In this document: positions 41,876 to 51,816 of the stretch, piece after piece
Layout of the letters: each line of letters opens with the position of its first letter
How positions within the stretch are numbered: position 1 is the stretch's first letter
NCBI GenBank assembly: GCA_949298805.1
Contig: CASFXY010000002.1
Coordinates: 1-64,000 of the forward strand
Length of the DNA: 64,000 bases
Source: an uncultured bacterium
Lineage (GTDB): Bacteria > Cyanobacteriota > Vampirovibrionia > Gastranaerophilales > Gastranaerophilaceae
Direction: 5' to 3'
Notes under the pieces: model-generated
Database searches by the model: none
What the model was told of the DNA's origin: nothing
What the model saw: the letters and a program-made list of their open reading frames with translations, nothing else
Made by a program: the position numbers and the translations under genes

Positions 41876-44800
41876 ATGATTTTTAAAAAAATTAAACGTC
41901 ATCCAAAAGCGCTTAAATTTATAAAAATCACGTCCATAAGTATTTTTGGATTGTTAGCAATATTATATTTAAGTTTCCTGACAATACTCCCAAATATTAT
42001 CAACATAAACAAATTTATACCGCAAATAAACTCCGAAGTTGAAAGACAAACGGGCTTTAAACTGTCACTAAATAATCCAAAACTTATGACAACTTGGCGT
42101 CTTGGTATTAAGATTGCCGCAAAAGAATTTATTCTAAAATACTACGACGACTCAGAGTTTATAGTTTTAAGTTCTCCTTCAATAGAAATAAATCTACCCA
42201 CGCTGGTATTTAAACATTTGAATTTGGATAAAATCTTTTTCGAAAACGCGAATATTGCATTTACGTTTACAAAAGACAAAAAATATACAATTGAAAATCA
42301 CTTAAATAAAATTTTCAAGAATTCGCAGGAAAATAATAACCAGCAAAGCATAAACGCTTTTCCTGTTGAATTTAGAAATATTAATATTGAAGTCAAAAAT
42401 GCAAAAGTCACACTAAAGGACGAAAATATATCCAAAACATTTGAGCTGGTTGCAAACAATTCAAAAATATCACTATCATCACTTAACGGACCGCTTAAAA
42501 TAACAACATCGGGCTACTTAGGCGCGCAAGACGAAAAAGAAAAATTCACTGATTTTAATATAAATCTGCAAACAAAATTGCCAAATTTACAGAATAATGA
42601 ACAACCTGACACCCAACATTATGAAATTATACTGCCTGATTTTAATCCTCTTTGCGGGCTTGATATGTTTGCATTTCGCTCAAAACTTAACGTAAACCTG
42701 AAAATTTCCGAATTGGGAGAAAAATTTAATGCAAAAGGCTATGCCAATATAGAGGATTTAACCTTAAAAATTGATAATTATAATTTGCCCGCCAGCTATA
42801 TAAAAACAACATTTGACAAAAATACGGTAAAAACACAATCAAATATATACATTTCAAAAGACGAACTTTTGAAAACAAATAATGCCATGACTGTCGGCAA
42901 AAAGACAAAAATTAATTTAAACATCAAAACCGAGAAAATAAGCCTTGCAAATATACAAACGCTTATGTCTTCAATTCTTGAAATGTTTTCAATAAAGAAT
43001 GATGTAAAATCCGCAACTGCAAGCGGGTATTTCAATTGCGATTTCAATTTAAAAAGCGATTTTAAAACAGTTCAGTCATCAGGAAAATTACAGTTACAAA
43101 ACGGGAATATTAAATACCCAAAAGCAGGGCTAAATATAACAAATGCAATATCTCTACTGGATTTTAATGACAACAAAATAAATATTAAAGACACTCATGC
43201 ATTTTTAAACGGCTCAAAGATTGCGCTAAAAGGCACAATAAACTCAAACACGGAAACTGACATAGAAATAACATCTGACCCCGTAAAAATAGCTGATGTT
43301 ATTAAACTTGCAAAACAAACAGGAGTTGTAAAAGAAAATAACCTAAAGGATTACAGTTTTAACTCCGGCATTGTTACTGTGCTTGTCAAATTAAACGGCA
43401 ATTTTAAGAATATAGTCCCAAATGCCAATATAAATCTGGAAAAATTTGCAATGCTGATTAAAAGTATGAATATGCCCATTAGCATTGAGAAAATAAATAT
43501 AAGCGCACAGCCGGATAAAAAAAATAAAAATAATTTTATCGCAAAAATTGAAACTTCAAATTTTAAGACAACAATGAAGAACCCCAATATTGTAATTAGC
43601 ACACCAAAATGCACAATTAATGCAGATAATGAAACATTATCACTGGACCCATTTAGTATTGATGTGCAAAGCACAAAAATTAACACCTCGGGAAATATTA
43701 AAAAGTATATGAGCAAGCCCGATATCAATTTTGATGTTAATGGAAATATCAAACCTCAGACAATACTTGCATTTGTACCTTCGAATAACAGAAAATACGT
43801 ATCATATCAAGGGCAAATGCCTTTCAATATAAAAATTTCAGGTAATGCCAACAATATCAAGATTAAAGGTGCGATTACATCTGACCCCAAAAACTACATA
43901 AGCCTTGTAGATATTAAAAATATTAAGGGTGCAGAAAATAAACTTGATATTGATATTGAATTAAAAGGCAAAAATACTATCATTAACACGCTTGCAATTA
44001 TTTCAAAAGGCGAAAGCATTGCCTCAATTACCGGAAAAATTAACGATATATATTCAAACAAGCCACAATTGGCACCGCTTAATATATCAATACCCAAAAA
44101 ACTCTCATTTACAGTACCTATTGCAGGCAAGCTATCTTTAGATGCCGATGCAAATATTTCGCTAAGTTCAAATCTTTTTGCACCAAATGTCAGCGGTAAT
44201 GTTAATATTTTAAACTTAAATTATCCGCAGTACAGTTCAACAATTTCTAACATTAAATTAGACTTCAAAAAATCAATCATAGATACACATGCACAGGGTA
44301 TTAAAATTTACGATTCCGATTTTGGAGGCAACGCAGAGATTTTAAATAACTTTGGAAAAACAATAACCATAAATTCATTGAATTTTAACTCAAATTACGT
44401 CAATGCGGATTCATTAACAAAATTAACTGCTTCTATGCCCAATACACAAACAACCGCTGGTCCCAGCATACCCTTAACCATAAAAAAAGGTAGCGGGAAA
44501 ATCAACAAATTAAAATCAGGCACAATAGAAGTACAAAATTTAGAGTTTAATTTTAACTTATATAACAACCTATTTACACTGTCTAATATTGCCGCAACCT
44601 TTGCAGATGGCAAAATAACAGGTGATGCGACATACAACATTGCAAACACAAAAGTAACCGTGGATGGCATAGGAAAAACAATAAATGCAAGAAAGGCAGC
44701 TTCTTGTTTTGTTGGAGGCAGTTCAATTATAGTCGCAGGAACTGCAAATGGTATGGCAAAATTAAATTTCAGGGGAAATAACTACGACCAGCAAATGAGA

Positions 44801-45409
44801 ACACTCAATGGTCAAGTCATTTTTGACATTTCAAACGGTCAATTTGGTGAAGCGGCGAGATTTGAAAGATTTTTGCATGCAGGCAATCTGCTATCCCAAA
44901 GCTTATTGAATTGGAATATAAATCAGACAATTTCGGCAGTTACAAACAGAAACACCGGCGAGTTTAAAACAATTGAGGGCAAAATTTCTCTTGCTAACGG
45001 GTGGGCAAATATAACAAGTCTTGAATCGTCAGGACCCAATATGAGTCTTTATATTACAGGTAAATATAATTTGCTTACCGAAAACTCAGAACTTAAAGTT
45101 CTTGGGAGAATATCATCTTCAGTTGTGAGTGTGCTTGGACCCCTTGGCTCGTTTTCATTAAACAAGGTGGTAGATAAATTGCCTGATACCGGACTTGCAA
45201 TATTAAATACAATAAAATCAATCGCACCTGCAAACCCATTGTTTGCGGACATTAACAAAAATGACCTTGCAAAAATTCCGCAATTGAGCAATAGCACAAA
45301 CAACTCTACTTCAAAAGATTTTCAAGTACTAATTAACGGACCGCTTTCAAAAACAACCTCAATAAAATCTTTTAAATGGGCAAACGTTGAAACAACAAAT
45401 GCAAACTAA
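41876..45409 (+). CDS. AsmA-like envelope protein (1177 aa)
   Basis: A basic cytoplasmic start and one membrane segment (about 16-40) precede an AsmA N-terminal-like region (INSEVERQTGFKLSLNNPKLMTTWRLGIKIAAKEFIL). A long beta-rich periplasmic part follows, then an AsmA C-terminal region (NTGEFKTIEGKISLANGWANITSLESSGPNMSLYITGKY and LKVLGRISSSVVSVLGPLG). The same closing pattern occurs in the 1512-aa protein on the other strand, so they are paralogs. It is the last gene of tonB-exbB-exbD-exbD-asmA. Envelope lipid transport is known for the family; energisation by the TonB complex here is inference. The stop overlaps the convergent peptidase stop. Confidence 0.85.
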   Translation: MIFKKIKRHPKALKFIKITSISIFGLLAILYLSFLTILPNIININKFIPQINSEVERQTGFKLSLNNPKLMTTWRLGIKIAAKEFILKYYDDSEFIVLSSPSIEINLPTLVFKHLNLDKIFFENANIAFTFTKDKKYTIENHLNKIFKNSQENNNQQSINAFPVEFRNINIEVKNAKVTLKDENISKTFELVANNSKISLSSLNGPLKITTSGYLGAQDEKEKFTDFNINLQTKLPNLQNNEQPDTQHYEIILPDFNPLCGLDMFAFRSKLNVNLKISELGEKFNAKGYANIEDLTLKIDNYNLPASYIKTTFDKNTVKTQSNIYISKDELLKTNNAMTVGKKTKINLNIKTEKISLANIQTLMSSILEMFSIKNDVKSATASGYFNCDFNLKSDFKTVQSSGKLQLQNGNIKYPKAGLNITNAISLLDFNDNKINIKDTHAFLNGSKIALKGTINSNTETDIEITSDPVKIADVIKLAKQTGVVKENNLKDYSFNSGIVTVLVKLNGNFKNIVPNANINLEKFAMLIKSMNMPISIEKINISAQPDKKNKNNFIAKIETSNFKTTMKNPNIVISTPKCTINADNETLSLDPFSIDVQSTKINTSGNIKKYMSKPDINFDVNGNIKPQTILAFVPSNNRKYVSYQGQMPFNIKISGNANNIKIKGAITSDPKNYISLVDIKNIKGAENKLDIDIELKGKNTIINTLAIISKGESIASITGKINDIYSNKPQLAPLNISIPKKLSFTVPIAGKLSLDADANISLSSNLFAPNVSGNVNILNLNYPQYSSTISNIKLDFKKSIIDTHAQGIKIYDSDFGGNAEILNNFGKTITINSLNFNSNYVNADSLTKLTASMPNTQTTAGPSIPLTIKKGSGKINKLKSGTIEVQNLEFNFNLYNNLFTLSNIAATFADGKITGDATYNIANTKVTVDGIGKTINARKAASCFVGGSSIIVAGTANGMAKLNFRGNNYDQQMRTLNGQVIFDISNGQFGEAARFERFLHAGNLLSQSLLNWNINQTISAVTNRNTGEFKTIEGKISLANGWANITSLESSGPNMSLYITGKYNLLTENSELKVLGRISSSVVSVLGPLGSFSLNKVVDKLPDTGLAILNTIKSIAPANPLFADINKNDLAKIPQLSNSTNNSTSKDFQVLINGPLSKTTSIKSFKWANVETTNAN

Positions 45410-48282
45410 GCTGCATTTATAACTTCACCGAGTGAACTGATATAGTCTTGTTGATTGTTGATAGTGTCAGGACTTGCAAGGATTGACACAGTCGGTTTAT
45501 TTTTAAATATATGCTTTGCTGCCATTGAAATATCATCTACGGTTATCAAATCAATAGCCTTTACGTACTCATCAATTCTTTTAACACCGTATGGCAAGGT
45601 CATATTCACAGACAGCAAATCAGTTTCCGTGGCAGGCAACTCCATCTGTTTGGCAATTCTTTGTTTTAACTGCATTTTTGCAGATTCCAGTTCTTCCTGT
45701 GTTACTTTTTCACTCAACAACTTTTGAACTTGGGCATCAAAACCTTCCAAAGACTTTTGTAAATTATCATATTTGATATCATTTTGAGCCTTATCATCTG
45801 TTGTACTCATAATAAACATGGTAAGAATACCTGTATCTTCAAAAGATTGAACCTGAGATGACACTCTATAAGCAAGTTTTTGTTTTTCTCTGAGCTCTTG
45901 GAAAAGTCTGGAAGCAGGTGAACCGCCCAAAATTTCATTCAATAATTCAAATTTAACTTCATCTTGAATATTACCAGACAACTTAAATGAATAAGTTTTA
46001 TAAATTTGTGCCTGATTTAATTCGGCCGTATCAACAATAACCTTTGTTGTATTATTAGGCTTATAGATGTTGGAGAATCTGGGTGTAAAATCTTTAAAAA
46101 CAACCGGACTTTTTGAAATATAAGACAGAGCAGCGGTTTTTAAATTCATATTTTTGGCAAAAGGCGCACTAACAACATAATTTGAGGATGAATTATTAAT
46201 CATGTCATTGTAATGCTTAATAACATCATTTAACGTCATGCCCTCCAAACCCGAAAGTATTTCTTTTGGCGAACCGAAATAACCAGGATACAACTGAACA
46301 AGCATATTGTCAGAACCATCTTTATCAACTGACTCGAAATAACTCTTTATTTTATTTTTTGCAAGTTCAAAGTCATTTTGAGAAAAATTGGGCTTGTACA
46401 TTATCTCATTCAAAAGTGCCAAAGTTTCAGGTAAATCTTTTGATAGACAATCAGCACTTGCCAAAATTTGAAAACCGTTTGAATCAAAATTATATTCGAT
46501 ACCCTTGGATGTGGTTTCTTTTTGGATTTGAGTTTTAGAGCGCATAGCAGAGCCCGAATTTAAAAGTTCGGTTAGGACATAGGGAACTGCCAAATTCTTT
46601 GGCATGGCAGAAAATGCGCTTAATCGCCAATTAAGATAGCAAACATCTGATTTTTCAGAATTATTAAGAACAACATGAGAATTATTACTTAATGCAAATT
46701 CATCAATGTCTGATGTATCAATTTTTGCCGAACCGAAAGAAATTTCATTCGCAAATGATGCAGATGACTTTTTGACAAATTTACTTTGAGAATAATTATT
46801 CATGATTTGCTCGTCACTTACGTTTGCGGGATGAACAATCGCCATTGAAACTTTATTTAAATCAATATATTTTTGCGCAGCAACAACAATATCTTGAGCA
46901 GTAAGAGAATTGATAATATTCTGCATTTGTGAAACATCATGCAAATTTCCGTCTAAATATCCGCTGCCGATTGTTTCACAAATTGTTTCCGCGCTTTCAA
47001 AATTAATCGCAAGCTGTTTTGTAAGAGCACTCTTAATAGTTTGCATTTCGTAATCGGTAGGCGGATTATTTTTTAAATTCAATATTACATCATAAAAAGC
47101 ATCGATTGCTTTCTGTTCATACTGAGCAGGGGTATTCAATTGAACAAAAAGTGCCTGCGGGTCATTTTTTTGTAAGCCTACTTTTTGTAAGCTTAAATAA
47201 CTATAGGAATTAAAAGGCAATAATGCCTTTGATAACCTTGAAGACGAATTATTCTCAAGTAAAACATCTAATGCTTCAAGCGCAATTGTATCTTTTATAT
47301 TGTTTGCAACAGGCGCGGCAAAACCCATTATAACATTTGTAGAATTAGTTACTCCTGACTTTAAATCAATTCTTACGGATTTTTGAATAGGAGTAAGTTT
47401 TTCTTTTATTACGTCATTGGAACGAACTCTTGCAGGCTGATTAAATTCCGCAGACAACACTTCTATTGCCTCGCTGGGGTTAACATCGCCAACCACAACC
47501 GTATACAGACTATCAGGCGTATAATGCTTAGACCAATACCCTACAACATCATCACGGTTTAAATTATTAACTGTTTCAATTGAACCTGCAACAAGATTTT
47601 CTGACTTTGAATTGATTTGAAAAAGATTTCTCACAACCTCATTTGCAGCTTTTGTTGTAGCATCATCATTAATCATACTAATTTCAGATGTTACCGGACC
47701 TTTTTCTTTTTCCAGCATATCAGGATAAAATTTAGGACGTAAAATCATATCAGCATGCATTTTTGCAGCTTTTTTAAAATCGTCAGCCTCCATAATTCCT
47801 GATGAAATATAATAATCAGTCTGTGCATAATCGGTTGATGCGTTTGTAGAAGCACCCATTTTTGTAACATCTTTAAAAAATTGACCTGGCGCAAGTTTTT
47901 CACTGCCATTAAAAAGATTGTGTTCAATAAAATGACTTATTCCGCGTATTCTGTCACTTTCATTCATGGAACCTGAATCAACAAAAGTTTTTAAAATAGT
48001 AGTACCTTCTCTAGGAAGAATCGCCACTTTTTGTCCACTTTTGAGCATATATGTGTATATATCATCTCCAAAAGGTGTTTTAATAGTACCTAAAAAGGTA
48101 TAATCACCTGCAATTTTGGGGTTAATCAAAAGAGGATTAATTGGGTTTGTCGCATAAAACGGCATAACCGGATAAGGCGGAATATATTCCTGTGGCGCCC
48201 CATAATAAATATTCTGGACTACCGGAGGATAATAGCCGTTACTATATATACTGTTAGAGTTGTAGTTGATATTTGGCAGCAT
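45406..48282 (-). CDS. M16-family zinc metallopeptidase, two fused domains
   Basis: A 958-residue protein. After a Pro/Tyr/Asn-rich N-terminus of about 60 residues, the first M16 half carries the inverted zinc motif HFIEH (117-121) with the third-ligand region VTSEISM near residue 200. The second half, from about residue 520, lacks HxxEH and would be the inactive partner lobe, as in pitrilysin-type or fused PqqL-like enzymes. The linker contains NEISFGSAKID. No signal peptide is seen, so a cytosolic peptide-degrading role is likely. I use ATG 48282 with AGGAAGG upstream; the frame is open 13 codons further. Confidence 0.9.
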   Translation of the reverse strand: MLPNINYNSNSIYSNGYYPPVVQNIYYGAPQEYIPPYPVMPFYATNPINPLLINPKIAGDYTFLGTIKTPFGDDIYTYMLKSGQKVAILPREGTTILKTFVDSGSMNESDRIRGISHFIEHNLFNGSEKLAPGQFFKDVTKMGASTNASTDYAQTDYYISSGIMEADDFKKAAKMHADMILRPKFYPDMLEKEKGPVTSEISMINDDATTKAANEVVRNLFQINSKSENLVAGSIETVNNLNRDDVVGYWSKHYTPDSLYTVVVGDVNPSEAIEVLSAEFNQPARVRSNDVIKEKLTPIQKSVRIDLKSGVTNSTNVIMGFAAPVANNIKDTIALEALDVLLENNSSSRLSKALLPFNSYSYLSLQKVGLQKNDPQALFVQLNTPAQYEQKAIDAFYDVILNLKNNPPTDYEMQTIKSALTKQLAINFESAETICETIGSGYLDGNLHDVSQMQNIINSLTAQDIVVAAQKYIDLNKVSMAIVHPANVSDEQIMNNYSQSKFVKKSSASFANEISFGSAKIDTSDIDEFALSNNSHVVLNNSEKSDVCYLNWRLSAFSAMPKNLAVPYVLTELLNSGSAMRSKTQIQKETTSKGIEYNFDSNGFQILASADCLSKDLPETLALLNEIMYKPNFSQNDFELAKNKIKSYFESVDKDGSDNMLVQLYPGYFGSPKEILSGLEGMTLNDVIKHYNDMINNSSSNYVVSAPFAKNMNLKTAALSYISKSPVVFKDFTPRFSNIYKPNNTTKVIVDTAELNQAQIYKTYSFKLSGNIQDEVKFELLNEILGGSPASRLFQELREKQKLAYRVSSQVQSFEDTGILTMFIMSTTDDKAQNDIKYDNLQKSLEGFDAQVQKLLSEKVTQEELESAKMQLKQRIAKQMELPATETDLLSVNMTLPYGVKRIDEYVKAIDLITVDDISMAAKHIFKNKPTVSILASPDTINNQQDYISSLGEVINAA

Positions 48283-48422
48283 AAACCTTCCTATGTTTTT
48301 TATAAAAAAACAATAACACAAATTATTTACATAAAATATATAAAAAATTAATTTATCGTTACAAAGAAATATGCAAAAAATAATGTTTCAAGTATTATAT
48401 AAATAACAAAACGGAGACTCCC

Positions 48423-49502
48423 ATGAAACAAAAAAAGCAAATCGGTATAGCCAGAGCATTATCATATTACAATTATTTCCCGTACTACTGGGGCTTTTTT
48501 AATCATCTTGGCATAGAAATAATTTTAAGCACACCCACAACAAAAAAAACACTTTCCGAAGGCTCATCACTTGTGGTAACCGAAACTTGTTTGCCAATTA
48601 AAATATACGTCGGGCATGTTGTCGAACTTGTTAACAAGGGTGTTAAAAAAATTTTTATTCCTTCAATTCAGTCAATTGCACCAAAAATATACAATTGTTC
48701 TAAAATAAGAGGGTTGCCCGATTTAATTCGTAACGTAGTAAAAGGTGATTTTGAAATAATTGAAGCAACATTAGATAAATCAGAGAAAAATTTAGGTCTA
48801 TACGAATTTTTAAAACAAGCAGTAAAACCGTTTGGCATTACAAATGAAAAACTTATAAAAGAGGCATCACGTGCAGGTTTTGTAGTGCAAAATAACTTTA
48901 GAGTAATGATGCAACAAGGTTTAAGTTTTGATGAGGCATTAAAAAATGCAATGGATGGCAAGGTTGTTATTGCACCAAAACAAGAAGAAATACAAGGTGT
49001 TATACATGTTGCACTTGTTGCGCATGGATATAATATATACGACAAAAAAGCCTGTATGGACATATTTAAAAAATTAAAAAATATGGGAGTAGTTGTGCAC
49101 AATGCATACCAATTAACGGACGGCGAACTGCAAAGCGGCATTAACACGTTAGACACAACACCATATTGGGCAAATCAAATGGAAGTTACGGGCTGTGCGG
49201 GGCACTATTTGAAAAACGATAAAATCGACGGAATAATTACAATAACAGCCTTTGGATGCGGTCCTGATTCTCTTATGATTGAAGACATCAAAAGAAAGGC
49301 AAAAAATTTCCAAAAACCGCTTTTAAATCTCTCAATAGACGAACACACGGGAGAAGCAGGTTTCGTAACAAGACTTGAGGCGTTTTGCGACATGCTATTT
49401 AGAAATAAAAGAGCAAAACTTTCAGATAAATTCAATGAAAATTTTGAAACAAAAACAAAAACTTTTGATGACATTAGCAATGTAATGAGTCTAGGCAGAT
49501 AA
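48423..49502 (+). CDS. DUF2229 / acyl-CoA dehydratase activase-related protein
   Basis: The N-terminus IGIARALSYYNYFPYYWGFFNHLGIEIILS and VVTETCLPIKIYVGHV match DUF2229, a HgdB-like fold related to the iron-sulfur subunit of 2-hydroxyacyl-CoA dehydratases. Later, HVALVAHGYNIYDKKA, VTGCAGHY, TAFGCGPDSLM and LSIDEHTGEAGFVTRLEAF supply the conserved cysteines and Asp-Glu-His. In many anaerobes this protein accompanies a BadF-type ATPase activase, which is not in this window. Its reaction is not established. GGAG lies before the ATG and the gene stands alone. Confidence 0.83.
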   Translation: MKQKKQIGIARALSYYNYFPYYWGFFNHLGIEIILSTPTTKKTLSEGSSLVVTETCLPIKIYVGHVVELVNKGVKKIFIPSIQSIAPKIYNCSKIRGLPDLIRNVVKGDFEIIEATLDKSEKNLGLYEFLKQAVKPFGITNEKLIKEASRAGFVVQNNFRVMMQQGLSFDEALKNAMDGKVVIAPKQEEIQGVIHVALVAHGYNIYDKKACMDIFKKLKNMGVVVHNAYQLTDGELQSGINTLDTTPYWANQMEVTGCAGHYLKNDKIDGIITITAFGCGPDSLMIEDIKRKAKNFQKPLLNLSIDEHTGEAGFVTRLEAFCDMLFRNKRAKLSDKFNENFETKTKTFDDISNVMSLGR

Positions 49503-49508
49503 AAACTC

Positions 49509-49772
49509 TTATTCTTCATCTTCAATTATAGCTTGCGATACAAGTTCAAACTCGTCATCGTCTTCAATTGTTTCAAAGATATAATCAGAATTATCTTGTT
49601 TTAACCTCATAAGAACTATTTCGCACTCATCCTCCCCGTCAACATCAGCATCGGCAGGTACCAAAAGCGCATAATCAACATCGTTTACGCTAACTATATC
49701 AATAAGTTTTAATTCTATTTCTTCACCGTTTTCACCAATAGTTTTTATTATTTCAAAATCATTTTCTTTCAT
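49509..49772 (-). CDS. DUF1292 (YrzB-like) protein
   Basis: An 87-residue acidic protein: TIGENGEEIELKLIDIVSVNDVDYALLVPAD and the later CEIVLMRLKQD match DUF1292, usually encoded beside ruvX in Firmicutes. The function is unknown. The start is ATG 49772 with AGGGG upstream, just after the ruvX stop; a start 14 codons upstream would overlap ruvX and is less likely. Confidence 0.85.
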   Translation of the reverse strand: MKENDFEIIKTIGENGEEIELKLIDIVSVNDVDYALLVPADADVDGEDECEIVLMRLKQDNSDYIFETIEDDDEFELVSQAIIEDEE

Positions 49773-49774
49773 AA

Positions 49775-50203
49775 TTACCCCTTCTCGTTTATATAATCCT
49801 GTAAAATTATACATGCACTTAATATATCTACCATTCCCTTGTCTTTAATATTTTTTTTACCTTGTTTCTTTAAGGTTTCTTCAGCTTCAAAAGAACTGAG
49901 CCGTTCATCATGATATAAAATTTCATATTCACCATCAAGAGGTTTGATAAAATCGATACAATTTTTAGCCTGAAAACCCAGTGTACCATCCATATTGTAA
50001 GGTACTCCGATTAAAATTGTTTTTGTATTATATTTATCACATATTTGTATAATTTCGGACAGAGCCATTTGGTCACCTTTAGGACCGTCTTTTCTTTTAA
50101 CAAGTCCAACTTTAGACACAACAATGCGCATCGGGTCGCATACTGCGACTCCAATTCGTTTTGTACCAATATCCAACGCAATTATTCTTCCTTTGATGTC
50201 CAT
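49775..50203 (-). CDS. ruvX: Putative pre-16S rRNA nuclease YqgF/RuvX
   Basis: An RNase H-fold protein of 142 aa. IIALDIGTKRIGVAVCDP holds the first catalytic Asp, ILIGVPYNMDGTLG is the second block, YHDERLSSFEAEETL the third, and DILSACIILQDYI carries the last Asp. Homologs process the 5' end of 16S rRNA and were first proposed as Holliday junction resolvases. It overlaps the upstream unknown gene by 22 bases and precedes DUF1292, a common arrangement. Confidence 0.93.
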   Translation of the reverse strand: MDIKGRIIALDIGTKRIGVAVCDPMRIVVSKVGLVKRKDGPKGDQMALSEIIQICDKYNTKTILIGVPYNMDGTLGFQAKNCIDFIKPLDGEYEILYHDERLSSFEAEETLKKQGKKNIKDKGMVDILSACIILQDYINEKG

Positions 50204-51816
50204 TTTTCCTCGATATCACTTAGTAAAGAACTCAAAAAACTTTCATCAAAAACATTATGAGTTTTGCCGAAAATATTTTTTGGCGAATTTTTAAGAGAAT
50301 TCAAATAATTAACAAGGTAAATATAAATGCTTTTTTTAATTAAAACAAAGATAAAATATTTGGTTAATTCAATATCAAAAGAAACACTGTAAAGTGCATT
50401 TGCAGTATTTTGCATATTTGATTTGTGTAAAATATAAGACTGAAAATAAAGTTGAGTATAGAAACGATTTATAAAATCATCATCATTCATTAAGACATCA
50501 ATTAAATTTTCTATGTTTTTTTCTAAAATTTCAAAACTATCAATATTTTTATTTAAAATATTGTCAAACAAATTACTTAACAAAGGCAAAGTGGAATAAT
50601 CATAAAACCAACTTGAAAAAATATCAGAGTTTACAACTTCATTCAAGACTTTTTTAGTCGTTTTAATCTTCTTTAAATGTTTGCAGAGCAATTTATCAAA
50701 AGAATAATCAATACTTTTAACATCATAAGTCAAATGCCGCCAGCAAATGAACTCATAAGGAATTTTTACATTGTTTCTCCAACCTTGTGATGAAAGATAA
50801 TCAAATATTAATTTACCCTCACTTAAAGAAATTTTCGAATGAACGGACGACTTGAAAAAACGCAACAGAATAACATCAAAATCTTTTTTTGAAATCTCAT
50901 TAAAACCAAAACAGGCAATTGGACCGTTATATAAATTAAAAACCGTAAAAAAAGTTTGAACAAATCCATTTTTTCTTTGTCTTGCAAAAACACAAGAAAT
51001 ATTTGAGTTACCGTCGGCACAAGAATACCAAAAACCAAGAGGGGAGGAATCTGATAAAACATTTGAAAATATATCTTGCAGGGGTTTTTTTGCATCAAGC
51101 CCGAAAAGGATTAGTTTAGCATATAATTTGTGCGATTTTTGTGCCAGATTCTTATCCGGGCAATTTTGAGCACACCACTTTAATGGTTCAAGAGCAAAAT
51201 AAGAATGCGATTTTACAAGAGCATCCAATATTTTGTCGCTAATATAGTTATCAGGATAAAAATACGCAAAAGGTGCAAGAATATTGGCAAGTTCATCACC
51301 GGAATAATCGTCGACAATTGAATTTATAAGCATTGTTTTATCTTCATCAGCGACAGTAAAAAAGAAATCAAAGAAATCAATTTGTACTTCGGGGCTTGTT
51401 TTTGCATCTTGTAGGAATTTCTTTGTTTCAATATCAATAGCTTCATCGGGATTGCTTATATGCGAAACAATAAAATTATAATCAATGTTTTGACCCTGCT
51501 CACGCAAAATATTAATTAAAAATAGCTTTTTTGCATCTGAAACATTACTGTCATTTAAGAGTAAAAAAACAGAATCGCAGATTGTTTTGTTGTCACAGAC
51601 ACTAAATAAAAACAAAGTAAGTAAATTGTCATAAAAAGAGCCGTTGGCACTAATTTCCTTTAGTAATAATTGCGCAACAAGACTCTTGTTTTCAATTTCA
51701 TTAAGTACTCTTATACACTCCTCAACTTGTGAATCCGAAGGAGTTTCAAGATTTTTGAACTTCAATACACTTTGTAGAACTTGTGCCCTAATTTGAATTT
51801 TTGAGATTTGACTCAT
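50182..51816 (-). CDS. Unknown 544-aa helical-repeat-like protein
   Basis: No family is recognised. The protein is almost entirely helical, rich in Leu, Phe, Asn and Lys, with a spacing of paired helices in the first 250 residues that resembles HEAT/ARM-type solenoids (LVAQLLLKEISANGSFYDNLLTLFLF, LANILAPFAYFYPDNYISDKILDALV). The middle has an aromatic patch (SSPLGFWYSCADGNSN). No signal peptide or clear membrane segment is present. It overlaps the zinc-finger gene upstream (four bases, ATGA) and ruvX downstream (22 bases), so it is part of a four-gene operon. Confidence 0.65.
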   Translation of the reverse strand: MSQISKIQIRAQVLQSVLKFKNLETPSDSQVEECIRVLNEIENKSLVAQLLLKEISANGSFYDNLLTLFLFSVCDNKTICDSVFLLLNDSNVSDAKKLFLINILREQGQNIDYNFIVSHISNPDEAIDIETKKFLQDAKTSPEVQIDFFDFFFTVADEDKTMLINSIVDDYSGDELANILAPFAYFYPDNYISDKILDALVKSHSYFALEPLKWCAQNCPDKNLAQKSHKLYAKLILFGLDAKKPLQDIFSNVLSDSSPLGFWYSCADGNSNISCVFARQRKNGFVQTFFTVFNLYNGPIACFGFNEISKKDFDVILLRFFKSSVHSKISLSEGKLIFDYLSSQGWRNNVKIPYEFICWRHLTYDVKSIDYSFDKLLCKHLKKIKTTKKVLNEVVNSDIFSSWFYDYSTLPLLSNLFDNILNKNIDSFEILEKNIENLIDVLMNDDDFINRFYTQLYFQSYILHKSNMQNTANALYSVSFDIELTKYFIFVLIKKSIYIYLVNYLNSLKNSPKNIFGKTHNVFDESFLSSLLSDIEEKWTSKEE

